From Colwellia piezophila ATCC BAA-637 (lineage in GTDB: Bacteria; Pseudomonadota; Gammaproteobacteria; Enterobacterales; Alteromonadaceae): a stretch of DNA of 64,000 nucleotides. Location: positions 1-64,000 of the forward strand of contig NZ_KB905169.1 in assembly GCF_000378625.1 (NCBI RefSeq). Reading direction: 5' to 3'. The first letter of the stretch is position 1. Each line of letters opens with the position of its first letter. The position numbers and the translations under genes were made by a program. Under the pieces are notes generated by a model that was not told where the DNA came from, did not search any database, and worked only from the letters and a program-made list of their open reading frames with translations. Below are positions 8,387-17,773 of the stretch, piece by piece.

Positions 8387-9289
8387 TTAAAACTCCACTG
8401 CTTGAGCATGCTCGACAATGTCGTTAACAATGCTCGGAATTAATTCAATAGGGAAATCGTGCCCCATTCCCTGGTAAATTTGTAATTTTGCTTTTGAAAT
8501 GGCTGTTGCTGTCGCGAGTCCGCCATCAAGATGGACTAAACCATCACTGTCACCATGTATAACTAAGGTTGGTGTGAGCACACTCTTTAATCGCTCGGTC
8601 CTATCTGGCGCGGTCAAAATAGCCAATATTTGACGAAGGGTGCCTTTGCCGCTGATACCTCTTTCTAAAAGTTTACCTACTCTTAAAGAAAGGTCAGTTT
8701 CGTTTATCGGATACTGTGGACTGCCAATGGCGCGCCATTTATTAACGTGGTAATTAAGACGATCTTCATAATCCGAAGAGGCCGGTTTTTGAGCCAAAGC
8801 CCTTTTGACTTCAACATCAATAGCGGGCAATTGTTTGTAGCCGGTAGTAGACATAATTGAGGTCAAACTGAGTAAACGATCTGGGTGATTAATAGCTATT
8901 AATTGGGCTATCATACCGCCCATAGAAGCGCCAACCACATGCACTTTATCAATGCCTAAGGCATCCAATAATGCCAAAGTATCTAACATCATATCTTCAA
9001 GTTGGTAGGGAACGTTAACTGAAAACCCACACTTGATTTTGATTACCGTCCACAATAAATTTGGTATCGCTAAATGATTTAACTGCTCTGATTTCCCCAT
9101 ATCTCGGTTATCAATCAGTAAAACGCGAAAGCCCTTTTCAACTAAAGACTCAACCATTTCTACTGGCCATCCCGTTAAAGGAGTGCTCAAACCATGCACT
9201 AATAACAAGACAGGGTTTTGTTCATCACCATGAATTTGATAGGCTATACTAATGCCATTGGCGTTTATTTTTTTATCAATGAAAATCAA
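8387..9289 (-). CDS. Alpha/beta hydrolase
   Basis: A 300-residue cytoplasmic hydrolase. The oxyanion region is LLVHGLSTPLTGW, the nucleophile elbow is GASMGGM with Ser122, and the acid and base are probably Asp249 (HGDSDGLVH) and His277 (GMGHDFP). The fold type resembles lactone or ester hydrolases that often accompany flavin monooxygenases. The start is TTG at 9289, with AGGAAG six nt upstream; no other in-frame start lies near. Its stop is 1 bp from the SDR start. Lying directly downstream of the Baeyer-Villiger-type monooxygenase, it is a good candidate to open the ester or lactone that enzyme would make. Confidence 0.87.
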   Translation of the reverse strand: MIFIDKKINANGISIAYQIHGDEQNPVLLLVHGLSTPLTGWPVEMVESLVEKGFRVLLIDNRDMGKSEQLNHLAIPNLLWTVIKIKCGFSVNVPYQLEDMMLDTLALLDALGIDKVHVVGASMGGMIAQLIAINHPDRLLSLTSIMSTTGYKQLPAIDVEVKRALAQKPASSDYEDRLNYHVNKWRAIGSPQYPINETDLSLRVGKLLERGISGKGTLRQILAILTAPDRTERLKSVLTPTLVIHGDSDGLVHLDGGLATATAISKAKLQIYQGMGHDFPIELIPSIVNDIVEHAQAVEF

Positions 9290-9357
9290 AATACTTCCTA
9301 ATTTACAAAAGGATAGGTGGTTACGCGTTACCGAAATGTTTACTATTCAAACGATAA

Positions 9358-10857
9358 CTACTTATAAGAAAACAACTCATCATCTAAATTAACCTTGGGT
9401 AGTACTTCTTTTTCAGACCAATAATCTTGGCTATGCTGCCAGTCGGCTTTACTACCACGCTTAGGCAATAAATGCATTGAGCGCATCATATAACCGGGGT
9501 TAAATTCCTTAGTATCAATCCAAGGTAATAACTCCATATCTTTATCTTCTTCACGTAAAGTCATGGTCACTTGTTTCACCTGTTTATCATCCATGTGCCT
9601 AAGTAAACGACAAACAAAATCACCAATTAAATCGACACGTAAAGTCCAACTCGCGCGGAAATATCCCATCACCCAAGTCATGTTTGGAATGCCGGTAAAC
9701 ATCATGCCGCGATAGCCAACCGTCTGTGAAAAATCAACCACTTTATCATCCACAGAAAACTCAATTCCACCTAAGACACTTAAATTAAAACCAGTCGCAG
9801 AAACGATAATATCGGCCTCAAGTTGCTCACCTGATTTGAGTAAAATACCTTGCTTGTTAAAACATTCTATTTCATCGGTTTTGATACTCACTTTACCCGA
9901 GCGAATACCCGCGAAAATATCACCATCAGGCACGACGGCGATACGTTGGCGCCACGGATTATAATCAGGGGTAAAATGCTTAGCGACATCAAAATCTCCG
10001 CCTAAATGCTCTTGTACCGTGTCAATCAAGGCTTTCTTCACTTCATTGGGATAGGCTTGCGCTGTTTTTATAAAGCCCTCTTGTTCTTGTAATATTTGTT
10101 GACGAGAAATTTCATGTATCCATTTATCATCGATATTAAGGGCGCGTAACTGATCGGTTAACGGGTTTTCATTTTTACGTGGGAAAAAGTAAGTCGGTGA
10201 ACGCTGTAATATCGTAACGTGTTTAGTCTCATCGGCAATATTGGGCACCAGTGTTGCCGCGGTTGCTCCTGAGCCAATAACAACGACAGTTTTATCTTGG
10301 TAGTTTAAGTCTTCAGGCCACGTTTGCGGGTGAATTAGTTCACCTTCAAATTTATCCATGCCATCCCACTTCGGCGTGTACCCTTTTTCGTGTTTATAGT
10401 AACCCTGACACATCCATAAGAAGTTAGCGGTAAAAACGTGCGTCTCTTGTGTGGCTTTATTTAAGGCCGTAATGGTCCATAACTGGGCTTTATTACACCA
10501 TTTTGCCGTTGATACATGGTGGTTGTAGCGAATATGTGGTGCTAAATCATTTTCATCAATAACTTCTTGCAAGTAGGTCATGATCTCTTGGCCGGTCGCA
10601 ATAGGTTTACCTGTCCAAGGTTTAAAGCGATAACCAAAGGTAAATAAATCACTATCAGAGCGTATGCCCGGGTATTTATGCATATGCCAAGTACCACCAA
10701 AACTTTCCATACCATCGAGTACACAAAAAGTTTTATCTGGATTTTGATCTTTTAAGTGGTAAGCACTGCCCAGACCTGAAATGCCGGCGCCGATGATCAT
10801 AACGTCGAAATGTTCGACGTTTGTGTTGTTAGTGATAGCTTGGTTTTGTTTACTCAT
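9358..10857 (-). CDS. FAD-dependent monooxygenase, Baeyer-Villiger type
   Basis: A 499-residue flavoprotein. The first Rossmann motif GAGISG is at 23-28 and the second, GSGATA, near 195-200. Between them lies the Baeyer-Villiger fingerprint FxGxxxHxxxWP at residues 170-181 (FEGELIHPQTWP). Such enzymes use NADPH and O2 to insert oxygen next to a carbonyl, turning ketones to esters or lactones. The length is typical for a group I BVMO. It heads an operon with an alpha/beta hydrolase and an SDR. Some family members act as N- or S-oxidases, so the reaction is inferred, but the fingerprint and the hydrolase neighbour favour Baeyer-Villiger chemistry. Confidence 0.9.
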   Translation of the reverse strand: MSKQNQAITNNTNVEHFDVMIIGAGISGLGSAYHLKDQNPDKTFCVLDGMESFGGTWHMHKYPGIRSDSDLFTFGYRFKPWTGKPIATGQEIMTYLQEVIDENDLAPHIRYNHHVSTAKWCNKAQLWTITALNKATQETHVFTANFLWMCQGYYKHEKGYTPKWDGMDKFEGELIHPQTWPEDLNYQDKTVVVIGSGATAATLVPNIADETKHVTILQRSPTYFFPRKNENPLTDQLRALNIDDKWIHEISRQQILQEQEGFIKTAQAYPNEVKKALIDTVQEHLGGDFDVAKHFTPDYNPWRQRIAVVPDGDIFAGIRSGKVSIKTDEIECFNKQGILLKSGEQLEADIIVSATGFNLSVLGGIEFSVDDKVVDFSQTVGYRGMMFTGIPNMTWVMGYFRASWTLRVDLIGDFVCRLLRHMDDKQVKQVTMTLREEDKDMELLPWIDTKEFNPGYMMRSMHLLPKRGSKADWQHSQDYWSEKEVLPKVNLDDELFSYK

Positions 10858-10901
10858 AACTTTACCTATTGGTGATATTGCCTACTCGAAGTGATTTACT
10901 G

Positions 10902-10918
10902 ATACTGGCTGACAGTAT
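10902..10918. promoter_or_regulatory. Inverted repeat upstream of the monooxygenase operon
   Basis: ATACTG (10902-10907) and CAGTAT (10913-10918) are perfect 6-bp inverted arms about 45 bp before the monooxygenase start. The right part, CTGACAGTAT, resembles the core CTTACAGTAT of the motif repeated elsewhere in the cluster, so this may be a weak member. Confidence 0.4.
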
Positions 10919-11013
10919 TGAAACGCTTGTATTCAAGTAACACTGGGTTATCCAAAATTTCTTTAATATGTCTTTAAAACTGCTTTAACATGTAGTAAAA
11001 GGTTGCTAGCTTA

Positions 11014-11709
11014 TTAATCATTTTTTATCTGTGTTTTTTTTCTTAATGCGGGAATATCCTTGATAAAATACTGCTGTCCTTGAATGGCCAAGATACCTGC
11101 CCGCTCCCATTCTTTCAGGGTTTTATTAATTCGTTGTCTAGAGCCCATGGTCAATTCAGCGAGTTCTTGCTGACTCATTTTTTTATTAATGAGCACACCA
11201 TTTTCGGTTTCTTTACCATAATGACGAGCAAACCATAAAATTCGTCCCGCCAAGCGCGCGGCTAAAGGATAAAACAACATGCCGCCAAGCAGCTCAGACA
11301 TTTTCAAAGTACGGTTTGCCTGAAAGAGAAATAAATTCTTATAAATAACCGGATATTTGTCGGCAACAGCCTGGACAACACGTTTAGGGATTTCAATAAT
11401 GCTGGAGTTTTCTAATACCTGAGCTTCAAACATTTGTGTCGGTTGATTGGTCAGGGCAAGCTCGCCCAACCATTCATTGGCTGAAAACTCAGTAATTGAA
11501 AATTCTTGTCCGCCAATGCTGCTTATTTTTATGCGAACAAAACCAGATACCACGGCATAAACAAAATCACTTTCTTGTGCCAAACGGTATAGATATTTTT
11601 TGTTGTCATAATGCTTTAAACGCGCTGACTTTATGATAGTCTCACGGCCCTCTTCTGGCACATCATCAAACCAAGCACATGAATTAATTAAAAGATTTAT
11701 ACTACTCAT
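11014..11709 (-). CDS. Crp/Fnr-family transcriptional regulator
   Basis: A 231-residue protein with an N-terminal cyclic-nucleotide-binding beta-barrel (about residues 20-115, ending ENSSIIEIPKRV), a dimerisation helix and a C-terminal winged HTH (KMSQQELAELTMGSRQRINKTLKEWERAGIL). There is no Fnr-type N-terminal cysteine cluster, and the Crp ligand-pocket signature (GELAL, then R-S/T) is only partly kept, so the ligand is uncertain. It is encoded alone between the monooxygenase operon and the TonB receptor gene, all on the minus strand. The SD is GGA before the ATG. It is probably a local regulator of the uptake and oxidation genes. Confidence 0.87.
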   Translation of the reverse strand: MSSINLLINSCAWFDDVPEEGRETIIKSARLKHYDNKKYLYRLAQESDFVYAVVSGFVRIKISSIGGQEFSITEFSANEWLGELALTNQPTQMFEAQVLENSSIIEIPKRVVQAVADKYPVIYKNLFLFQANRTLKMSELLGGMLFYPLAARLAGRILWFARHYGKETENGVLINKKMSQQELAELTMGSRQRINKTLKEWERAGILAIQGQQYFIKDIPALRKKTQIKND

Positions 11710-11837
11710 TAAAATTCCAGGGCGGTGTAGCTAATAACAAATGGATTGATTTCTCGTTAAGACATCAAAAAATCAATCTGATTGGTACCATACATTTAGT
11801 TAATAAATTGAAATCATCAATTGAAAAAATAAGTGGT

Positions 11838-11865
11838 GGCAAAGTTCTGTTAAAAGAACTTTGCC
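11838..11865 (-). terminator. Terminator hairpin after the TonB receptor gene
   Basis: GGCAAAGTTCT (11838-11848) pairs with AGAACTTTGCC (11855-11865), 11 bp with a 6-nt loop, 10 bp past the receptor stop. A T-run follows on the minus strand only after about 10 nt. Confidence 0.65.
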
Positions 11866-11875
11866 TATTTGTTAA

Positions 11876-14389
11876 CTAATCAAAGTTATAACGAAGTTGT
11901 ATCGCATAAGTTACGGGGTCTGTGTATTCACCGCTTGAACCACGGGTATCAGGGAATGGTGCACTTCTATGAATTAAATCACGATTATCACCTGCGTTTT
12001 TAACAAAGGCAGAAATAACATAGGTATCTTCTGGTGAAGACCAGCTAATACGGGCATCAACGTTATCGTAGCTTTCAACTTTATCCCAATCATCTCGGTT
12101 AAATGAACGCGTGTATTGTTCGCCAATCCAAGAATAACCAGCACTTAATGACAGCATACCCATATCGCCTAATTCAACAAACTGAATAAGGTTTAAACTG
12201 AACTTACTTTCTGGCGCCATGTTCAACTGATTACCGGTCAAGTCTTGAACTTCACATTCGCCTAATATGGTACAAGCAGTTGAATCTACTGCAGAATAGT
12301 CATCATATTCAGACTTATTGAAAGAATATGATGAATTGAGCATAAGATTATCAGTGATTAGCATATCAATGCTTAATTCCAAACCGGTAATCGAAGCTTC
12401 AGCGGCATTGTCAAAAGCGGTGACGGGCTTACCTGCTTCAATGATCGTTGAGGTAACTTGTAGGTCAGTGTAATCGTAGTAATAAGCAGCAGCGGTTAAA
12501 TTTACTCGGTTTTCCCATAAAGAACGTTTGTAACCAATTTCATAAGCGGTTAACTCTTCTGGGTCTACTACATCGGGATCATCAAGCGTTGGAGAGCCTA
12601 AGTTAAAGCCCCCTGAACGATATCCTGTGGCGACATAAGCGTATAAGAAGCTATCATTATCGATAGTCCAATCAGCTTGTACGCGCCAAGTTGTTTTGCT
12701 CCAGTCATCTTTAACTGTATGTGCTGTTTTAGCTAACCCTAAGTAGGCAAAAACTTCATCACTACCTTCTTTTTCATCTGTCGAATAACGTAAGCCAGTG
12801 GTAATGGTTAAATCATCCGTTAAGTTATATTCAAGTTGACCATAAATAGCGGTTGACGTGGTTTCTAAGTTATTTTGGGTATAAAACAAGTAACCGCCAT
12901 CTTCACCGGTTGCTTCATAAGGGGCGCCACCTAACATGTCTGAGTAGGCTTTATACAAACTAACTGGGTAATATCCTGCTGGTGCCCATCCTAATATTTC
13001 GCCTGTATCGGTAGCTCCACCATAAGCTCTTTGTATTGCATCACCTTGCATTAAACCATAACCGCGCTCAACATAGTCATTGTACTGGCTTTCTTTATTA
13101 TTGAAATAATACAAACCAGCAATAAAGTTTAAGTTACCACTGTAATTAGAGACTAACTGTAATTCGTGTGATGTAGATTCACCTGTTTGCATCGTACTTG
13201 TGGTCATGTCAGACGCTAGAGTAATACCTTTGGTATAACCTGACGCTGGATCAAGCATATAAGGTGCGCCCAGTTGAGCATACATCATCGAAACATCCAT
13301 ACCGCCGTAAGCAGCGTTAGTAACATCACCATCTTGTAATAAATCATATTCATAATCGAATTGACCATAAGTATATTTAAGGTCTAAATCACCAAATGAA
13401 ATATCATTAACAAAAGTAAAACGTTCAGAAGTCGACTTTATATGACCTATGGTATCGACGTTAGTTTGACTGATATCTGCTACCGCTGGGTTAGTAAGTC
13501 CATAACCTGCTAAATGGTTTACCGCCGTTGCGCCAGGAAACATACCCGGAAAATTAACGGCACTACCGTTGACAAAGTCAGTTTGGTAATTATCTTTTAA
13601 ATACGCTGTCGCTGGTATCTCATCACGTTTGTGATTCATATAACTCACTGAACTTGACCAATTATCTGTCCAATCACCTTTTAAGGTACCAGAGTAGTAC
13701 GTGCGATCTGTAGTATCTAAATCTTCAAGACCTACGGCTAAGTTTTCTTGCATGCCATCACGAAGTTTCTTTGAAACAGTGACAATAGCTGAGAATGTTT
13801 CACCTAATGGACCGGTAACTTGTCCTTGAAGTACTTGATAACCATCATTACCAAATTCGGCATTAAGATAACCGCCAAAGTATTGCTCTGGTTTTTTACT
13901 GATTATGTTTATAGCACCACCTACAGAGTTACGGCCATAAAGTGTTCCTTGAGGACCACGTAATACTTCTACACGTTCCACATCACAGAAATTACAGTAA
14001 TCAAAAATACCGTTTTCAGTGCTGTAAACACCGTCAGCATAGATACCAACACCCGGATCTGAGCCGAGGGCATTATTGGCACGTCCAACACCACGAATTG
14101 CCACTTTATTACCCGTGATAACTAAAGAGGGTGTGTATTGAACCAAGTCTTGTGCATTGGTGATATTTTTCTCTAACATATCGTCGGCACTAAAGGCACT
14201 AACCGCTTGTCCAGTTTCCATTAAGGTGGTGATACGTTTTGTGGAAGTAACCTCAATCACCTCGATGCCTGTCGCTTTTTCTTCAACCGCTTCCTCAGCG
14301 TTAATACTCGCTGAAAGTCCCATTGCGATAAAAGCGCAGGTTAATGGTGCTAACTTAAAAGATGTTTTTGAACACTTAGTAATACTCAT
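11876..14389 (-). CDS. TonB-dependent outer-membrane receptor
   Basis: An 837-residue protein. The signal peptide ends near residue 31 (GLSASINA-EE). A TonB box, IEVIEVTST, lies at about 42-50, then the plug (QAVSAFSADDM, VAIRGVG, VEVLRGPQGTLYGRNSVGGAINI) and a beta-barrel ending in an aromatic-rich strand (IQLRYNFD). It imports a bulky or scarce substrate across the outer membrane using TonB energy. The NSVGGAINIISKKP plug type is common in Alteromonadales and sphingomonad receptors linked to carbohydrate, aromatic or terpenoid uptake, not only iron. It sits between the MFS symporter and regulator genes of the catabolic cluster, so it probably takes up the pathway substrate. Confidence 0.93.
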   Translation of the reverse strand: MSITKCSKTSFKLAPLTCAFIAMGLSASINAEEAVEEKATGIEVIEVTSTKRITTLMETGQAVSAFSADDMLEKNITNAQDLVQYTPSLVITGNKVAIRGVGRANNALGSDPGVGIYADGVYSTENGIFDYCNFCDVERVEVLRGPQGTLYGRNSVGGAINIISKKPEQYFGGYLNAEFGNDGYQVLQGQVTGPLGETFSAIVTVSKKLRDGMQENLAVGLEDLDTTDRTYYSGTLKGDWTDNWSSSVSYMNHKRDEIPATAYLKDNYQTDFVNGSAVNFPGMFPGATAVNHLAGYGLTNPAVADISQTNVDTIGHIKSTSERFTFVNDISFGDLDLKYTYGQFDYEYDLLQDGDVTNAAYGGMDVSMMYAQLGAPYMLDPASGYTKGITLASDMTTSTMQTGESTSHELQLVSNYSGNLNFIAGLYYFNNKESQYNDYVERGYGLMQGDAIQRAYGGATDTGEILGWAPAGYYPVSLYKAYSDMLGGAPYEATGEDGGYLFYTQNNLETTSTAIYGQLEYNLTDDLTITTGLRYSTDEKEGSDEVFAYLGLAKTAHTVKDDWSKTTWRVQADWTIDNDSFLYAYVATGYRSGGFNLGSPTLDDPDVVDPEELTAYEIGYKRSLWENRVNLTAAAYYYDYTDLQVTSTIIEAGKPVTAFDNAAEASITGLELSIDMLITDNLMLNSSYSFNKSEYDDYSAVDSTACTILGECEVQDLTGNQLNMAPESKFSLNLIQFVELGDMGMLSLSAGYSWIGEQYTRSFNRDDWDKVESYDNVDARISWSSPEDTYVISAFVKNAGDNRDLIHRSAPFPDTRGSSGEYTDPVTYAIQLRYNFD

Positions 14390-14487
14390 GGCTATTCCCC
14401 AGTTGTTAATTAAATTATTATTATTATTGGTTGTTAGTTTTTTCTTATTGAACTTTATTATTTAACTCGTTGATAATTCTGTCTTTA

Positions 14488-15909
14488 TTAATTATTTCTT
14501 TGAAATGCTAGTTGCGCGCTAATTTCTTCATGTCTACTTTTATTAAGATCATATTTAGTCGCTAGAAAAGCGGCGATAAAATAAATCAACATGGGCAATG
14601 GGCCGGCAATTAACCCTAAGTTATAAATGGTCTGCTCGCTGACTTGTGATACATCAACTTGTTTTGGAAAAGCAATCAGCTGTAAGCCTATGCCTGCGAA
14701 TAAGGTACCAAAACCAAAGGTCGCTTTTTGCGCAAAGGAGTTGGCTGCAAAAAACAACCCCTCTTGACGCTTCTTAGTCGTTGTTTCATGTAAGTCAGCA
14801 ATATCCGCTAACATTGAACCGATAATGATGCCTGCGGCAATAAAGAAGCTATAACCAACAACATAGGTTGAAAATAAAACCGGCATTAAGGATTCGGCGC
14901 CATTTTCAGGAAAAACGCCAATTAAGCGTAAAAGAATGGGACTAAAACTAAAGACGGTAGCCAGTAATAAACAAGTTACAAGACTTGGCATCTTATCAAT
15001 ACGTTTTGACATTACCGGAGCAATAATTGTCGCAGGAATAAGCCCTACCACGATGGTTAGTGTTAATAGTGCAATTTCACCAGGAGATAACTCAAAGAAG
15101 TAACTACCTATATAAAGCATGAACGTCGCGCCAGCACCGCCCGCAACCATGGTTAGTATTTGAACAATAAATATCAAACGAAATTGTCTTAACTTCAGTG
15201 CTTGTGAAAAAGCTTTAAAACTACGAGAAAAATCTACTTTCTTTTCATTTTTAGCTGGTTTAGATAAATGCGGGATGGTGTGTTTGGTACCCAACACACA
15301 AATAATCATAGCAACAAAGGCGATTACCGCTGCTAGTAGGCCTAAAGAGCTATAACCAGCACTATTTAACATGCCATTAGGGAATTGCTCTGATGCAGAA
15401 AAGAACGAATTTAATGCGACAACTGATAAGGTAATGCCACCGATATAACCTAAGAAGGTACGATAACTGACAATTTTAGTACGCTCTTGATAGTCATCAC
15501 TCAACTCTGCCCCTAAAGCATTATGCGGCACATTAAACATGGTTAACATCAGTCGAACGACAATTGACCAACAGACCAACCAAAGAAACAAACCTTGTTG
15601 CTCTAAACCCGTTGGCGGTGTGAACAACATATAGATGGATAATGGGAATGGAATAATAGCGGCAATCATAAAGGGATGTCTGCGTCCCCAGGTTGAGTGC
15701 CAATTATCTGAAATATCGCCCATCAGCGGATCGGATACGGCATCAAATAACAAGGCAATTAAGGCGGCGAGTCCAGCCATAATTGCGGGTAAACCCAGTA
15801 CCTGACTAAAATAAAAAACCAGAAAAGATTGGAAGGCGGTGTCTTTAACCCCCTGGGACATCTGCCCTACACCGTAGGAGACTTTAGTTAGAAAACTTAA
15901 TTTAATCAT
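14488..15909 (-). CDS. MFS transporter, GPH/MelB-type cation symporter
   Basis: A 473-residue protein with about 12 hydrophobic segments. Near the start is TKVSYGVGQMSQGVKDTAFQ, then the GPH signature DAVSDPLMGDISD followed by WGRRHPFM. Members of this family (melibiose, glucuronide and related transporters) use Na+ or H+ to import solutes. I chose the ATG at 15909 because family proteins begin shortly before SYG and an AAGAG SD precedes it; an ATG at 15930 is also in frame. With the TonB receptor it could move the substrate across both membranes. A copy of the cluster's 19-bp motif lies upstream. Substrate unknown; several GPH members in marine bacteria are not sugar carriers. Confidence 0.88.
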   Translation of the reverse strand: MIKLSFLTKVSYGVGQMSQGVKDTAFQSFLVFYFSQVLGLPAIMAGLAALIALLFDAVSDPLMGDISDNWHSTWGRRHPFMIAAIIPFPLSIYMLFTPPTGLEQQGLFLWLVCWSIVVRLMLTMFNVPHNALGAELSDDYQERTKIVSYRTFLGYIGGITLSVVALNSFFSASEQFPNGMLNSAGYSSLGLLAAVIAFVAMIICVLGTKHTIPHLSKPAKNEKKVDFSRSFKAFSQALKLRQFRLIFIVQILTMVAGGAGATFMLYIGSYFFELSPGEIALLTLTIVVGLIPATIIAPVMSKRIDKMPSLVTCLLLATVFSFSPILLRLIGVFPENGAESLMPVLFSTYVVGYSFFIAAGIIIGSMLADIADLHETTTKKRQEGLFFAANSFAQKATFGFGTLFAGIGLQLIAFPKQVDVSQVSEQTIYNLGLIAGPLPMLIYFIAAFLATKYDLNKSRHEEISAQLAFQRNN

Positions 15910-15974
15910 CTTAATTCGCTCTTTAACCATCAATCATTAATAATGGTATTTGTTGATTTAGATCATAATTTGTA

Positions 15975-15993
15975 ATTTGAACTTACAGTATGT
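15975..15993. promoter_or_regulatory. Operator-like motif copy 1 (between MFS and esterase genes)
   Basis: TTTGAACTTACAGTATGT plus one following A. The core ACTTACAGTATGT (15981-15993) is a near-palindrome. The identical core occurs at 29255 and 39970. A half-copy, TTTTGACTTACAA, follows at about 15996-16008. The site lies 66 bp before the MFS start. Confidence 0.7.
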
Positions 15994-16090
15994 AATTTTG
16001 ACTTACAAGAATTAATTCACTAAAAAACGTTATTATTTTGTCTGTTTTAATGGCTAAAACCTGCCAACACCAATAAACACTTGCCCTACA

Positions 16091-16109
16091 TTTGACCCGG
16101 TGGTATTTT
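16091..16109. promoter_or_regulatory. Operator-like motif copy 2 (upstream of esterase)
   Basis: TTTGACCCGGTGGTATTTT, four differences in 19 from copy 3 at 19275. It lies 38 bp before the carboxylesterase start. This is the most degenerate member of the set. Confidence 0.45.
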
Positions 16110-16147
16110 ATTTAACCTTGTAGTTTTTCTGTATTTAAGGTTTATTT

Positions 16148-17773
16148 ATGAAAAAGAGTAAAAGCAATCAGCTCAAACCATGCACTCATGTGAAGGTTAC
16201 AGCGCCATTATTAAATACAGAGCGTTTTTTGGCGATTGATTACAGTGAATCTCCACAACAAAATACTCGGTGGTCAAGACAAAGCCTAGCACCTAGCGCT
16301 AAGGTTATATCAACCCATCAAGTGCAATACGGTGCTATTGCCCCGCAATTAGCTAATGACCATGATCTGCTCATGTCACTGGCACTTATTGATAATCAAA
16401 GTGAAGATTGCTTAAACCTCAACATATATAGAAGTAAGTTAACCGCGCAATCAAAGCCAGGATCTCAGGTAAATTCTCTGGTAGATAGTGCTCAGCCCTG
16501 CCCTGTCATGGTTTGGATTCATGGTGGTGGTTTTACCATTGGCTCAGGTTCATTACCTATCTATGAGGGCAGCCATTTAGCGAAAGCCACCAATTGCCTT
16601 GTCGTCACCTTAAATTATCGCTTAGGAGCGCTGGGTTTTCTTCGTTTAAAAGATATTAGCAACCAAGAAATTGCTGCAACGGGTAATGAAGGGCTTGAAG
16701 ACCAAATTCTTGCGCTGCGTTGGTTACAAGAAAATATACATAATTACGGCGGAGACAAAAATAACATCACTTTATTCGGCGAATCAGCGGGTGCTATGAG
16801 TATTGCCTGCTTACTTGCCATGCCTAAAGCGAAAGGTTTATTTCATAAGGTGATAATGCAAAGTGGTGCCGGGCATACTTTCAATACTGTTGAACAAGCC
16901 AATGAAGTAGCTAAAGAATTTTTGAACAGTGCAAATGCATTAGGTTTGTTGGCCTCGCAACTGGAACCAAAACAATTAGCTCAGCAATTACAACAATTAA
17001 CCACTACACAAATTCTAAGCATCCAAGCGCACTTAACTGCCCGACCTGAAATTTACCGTAAATTTGGTATATTGCCCTTTAAGCCCGTCGTCGGAGACGC
17101 TGATTTGCCTTTAGCGCCTTATGAGGCAATTAAACAGGGTTGTGCATTAAATATTCCCATTATTTCTGGCTCTAATACCGATGAGTGGACGCTATTTGCT
17201 GCTATGCTTAAGCAAAACATTAGCGAGGAAAGTGTCTTGGACCATTGGTTAACTTCACTTATGGGTAAAGATAAAGTTGCTAGCACTAAGGCATTAATGA
17301 GCAAGCAATGTAAAAAGCGTCATATTGAACCCTCTATGCAAAACCTGTTGAGTGAAACGTTAACAGAATTTTGGTTTACTCAGCCAAGTTATCGTTTAGC
17401 TAATGCACAGATAACTGCCGGTGGTGAAGCCTATCGTTATAAGTTAGGCAGAAAAACAGTGATTCCAACGCTCCGCTGTACTCATATTACTGACTTAGGC
17501 TTAGTGTTTAATAATATCTCAAGTACTTTCCACGGTGATGAGCCTCGTGTCGCTGAATTAGTCACTGAAATACAAACATACTGGGGGAACTTTGCCCATT
17601 TTGGCACGCCAAATAATGCCGATGGTAAATGGCCCAAGCTAATTGATAAAACAGGTGAACACTCTGCTGACATAATGTTTTTTGATCACCATAAAACTTA
17701 TATCGAAACCATACCGTTAGAAGAAATAGAGTTTTGGGCAACCGTGACCGATAAACAATTGGCCTCGTTTTGA
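16148..17773 (+). CDS. Type B carboxylesterase
   Basis: A 541-residue esterase of the cholinesterase/carboxylesterase family. The oxyanion loop HGGGF is at 125-129 and the nucleophile Ser213 lies in the perfect GESAGAMS signature. The SEDCLNLNIY motif typical of the family is present near residue 85-94, and the Glu of the triad probably lies in GSNTDEWTLF. No signal peptide is visible, so it is probably cytoplasmic. The start is the ATG at 16148 with an AAGG SD. Its stop overlaps the TTG start of the MATE transporter gene. In this context it may split esters made by the flavin monooxygenase. Confidence 0.92.
   Translation: MKKSKSNQLKPCTHVKVTAPLLNTERFLAIDYSESPQQNTRWSRQSLAPSAKVISTHQVQYGAIAPQLANDHDLLMSLALIDNQSEDCLNLNIYRSKLTAQSKPGSQVNSLVDSAQPCPVMVWIHGGGFTIGSGSLPIYEGSHLAKATNCLVVTLNYRLGALGFLRLKDISNQEIAATGNEGLEDQILALRWLQENIHNYGGDKNNITLFGESAGAMSIACLLAMPKAKGLFHKVIMQSGAGHTFNTVEQANEVAKEFLNSANALGLLASQLEPKQLAQQLQQLTTTQILSIQAHLTARPEIYRKFGILPFKPVVGDADLPLAPYEAIKQGCALNIPIISGSNTDEWTLFAAMLKQNISEESVLDHWLTSLMGKDKVASTKALMSKQCKKRHIEPSMQNLLSETLTEFWFTQPSYRLANAQITAGGEAYRYKLGRKTVIPTLRCTHITDLGLVFNNISSTFHGDEPRVAELVTEIQTYWGNFAHFGTPNNADGKWPKLIDKTGEHSADIMFFDHHKTYIETIPLEEIEFWATVTDKQLASF

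Noticed and set aside
14446-14464. TTGAACTTTATTATTTAAC upstream of the TonB receptor as another motif copy
   Set aside because: Only the first eight bases of the motif match; the palindromic right half is missing, which is within chance for AT-rich DNA.
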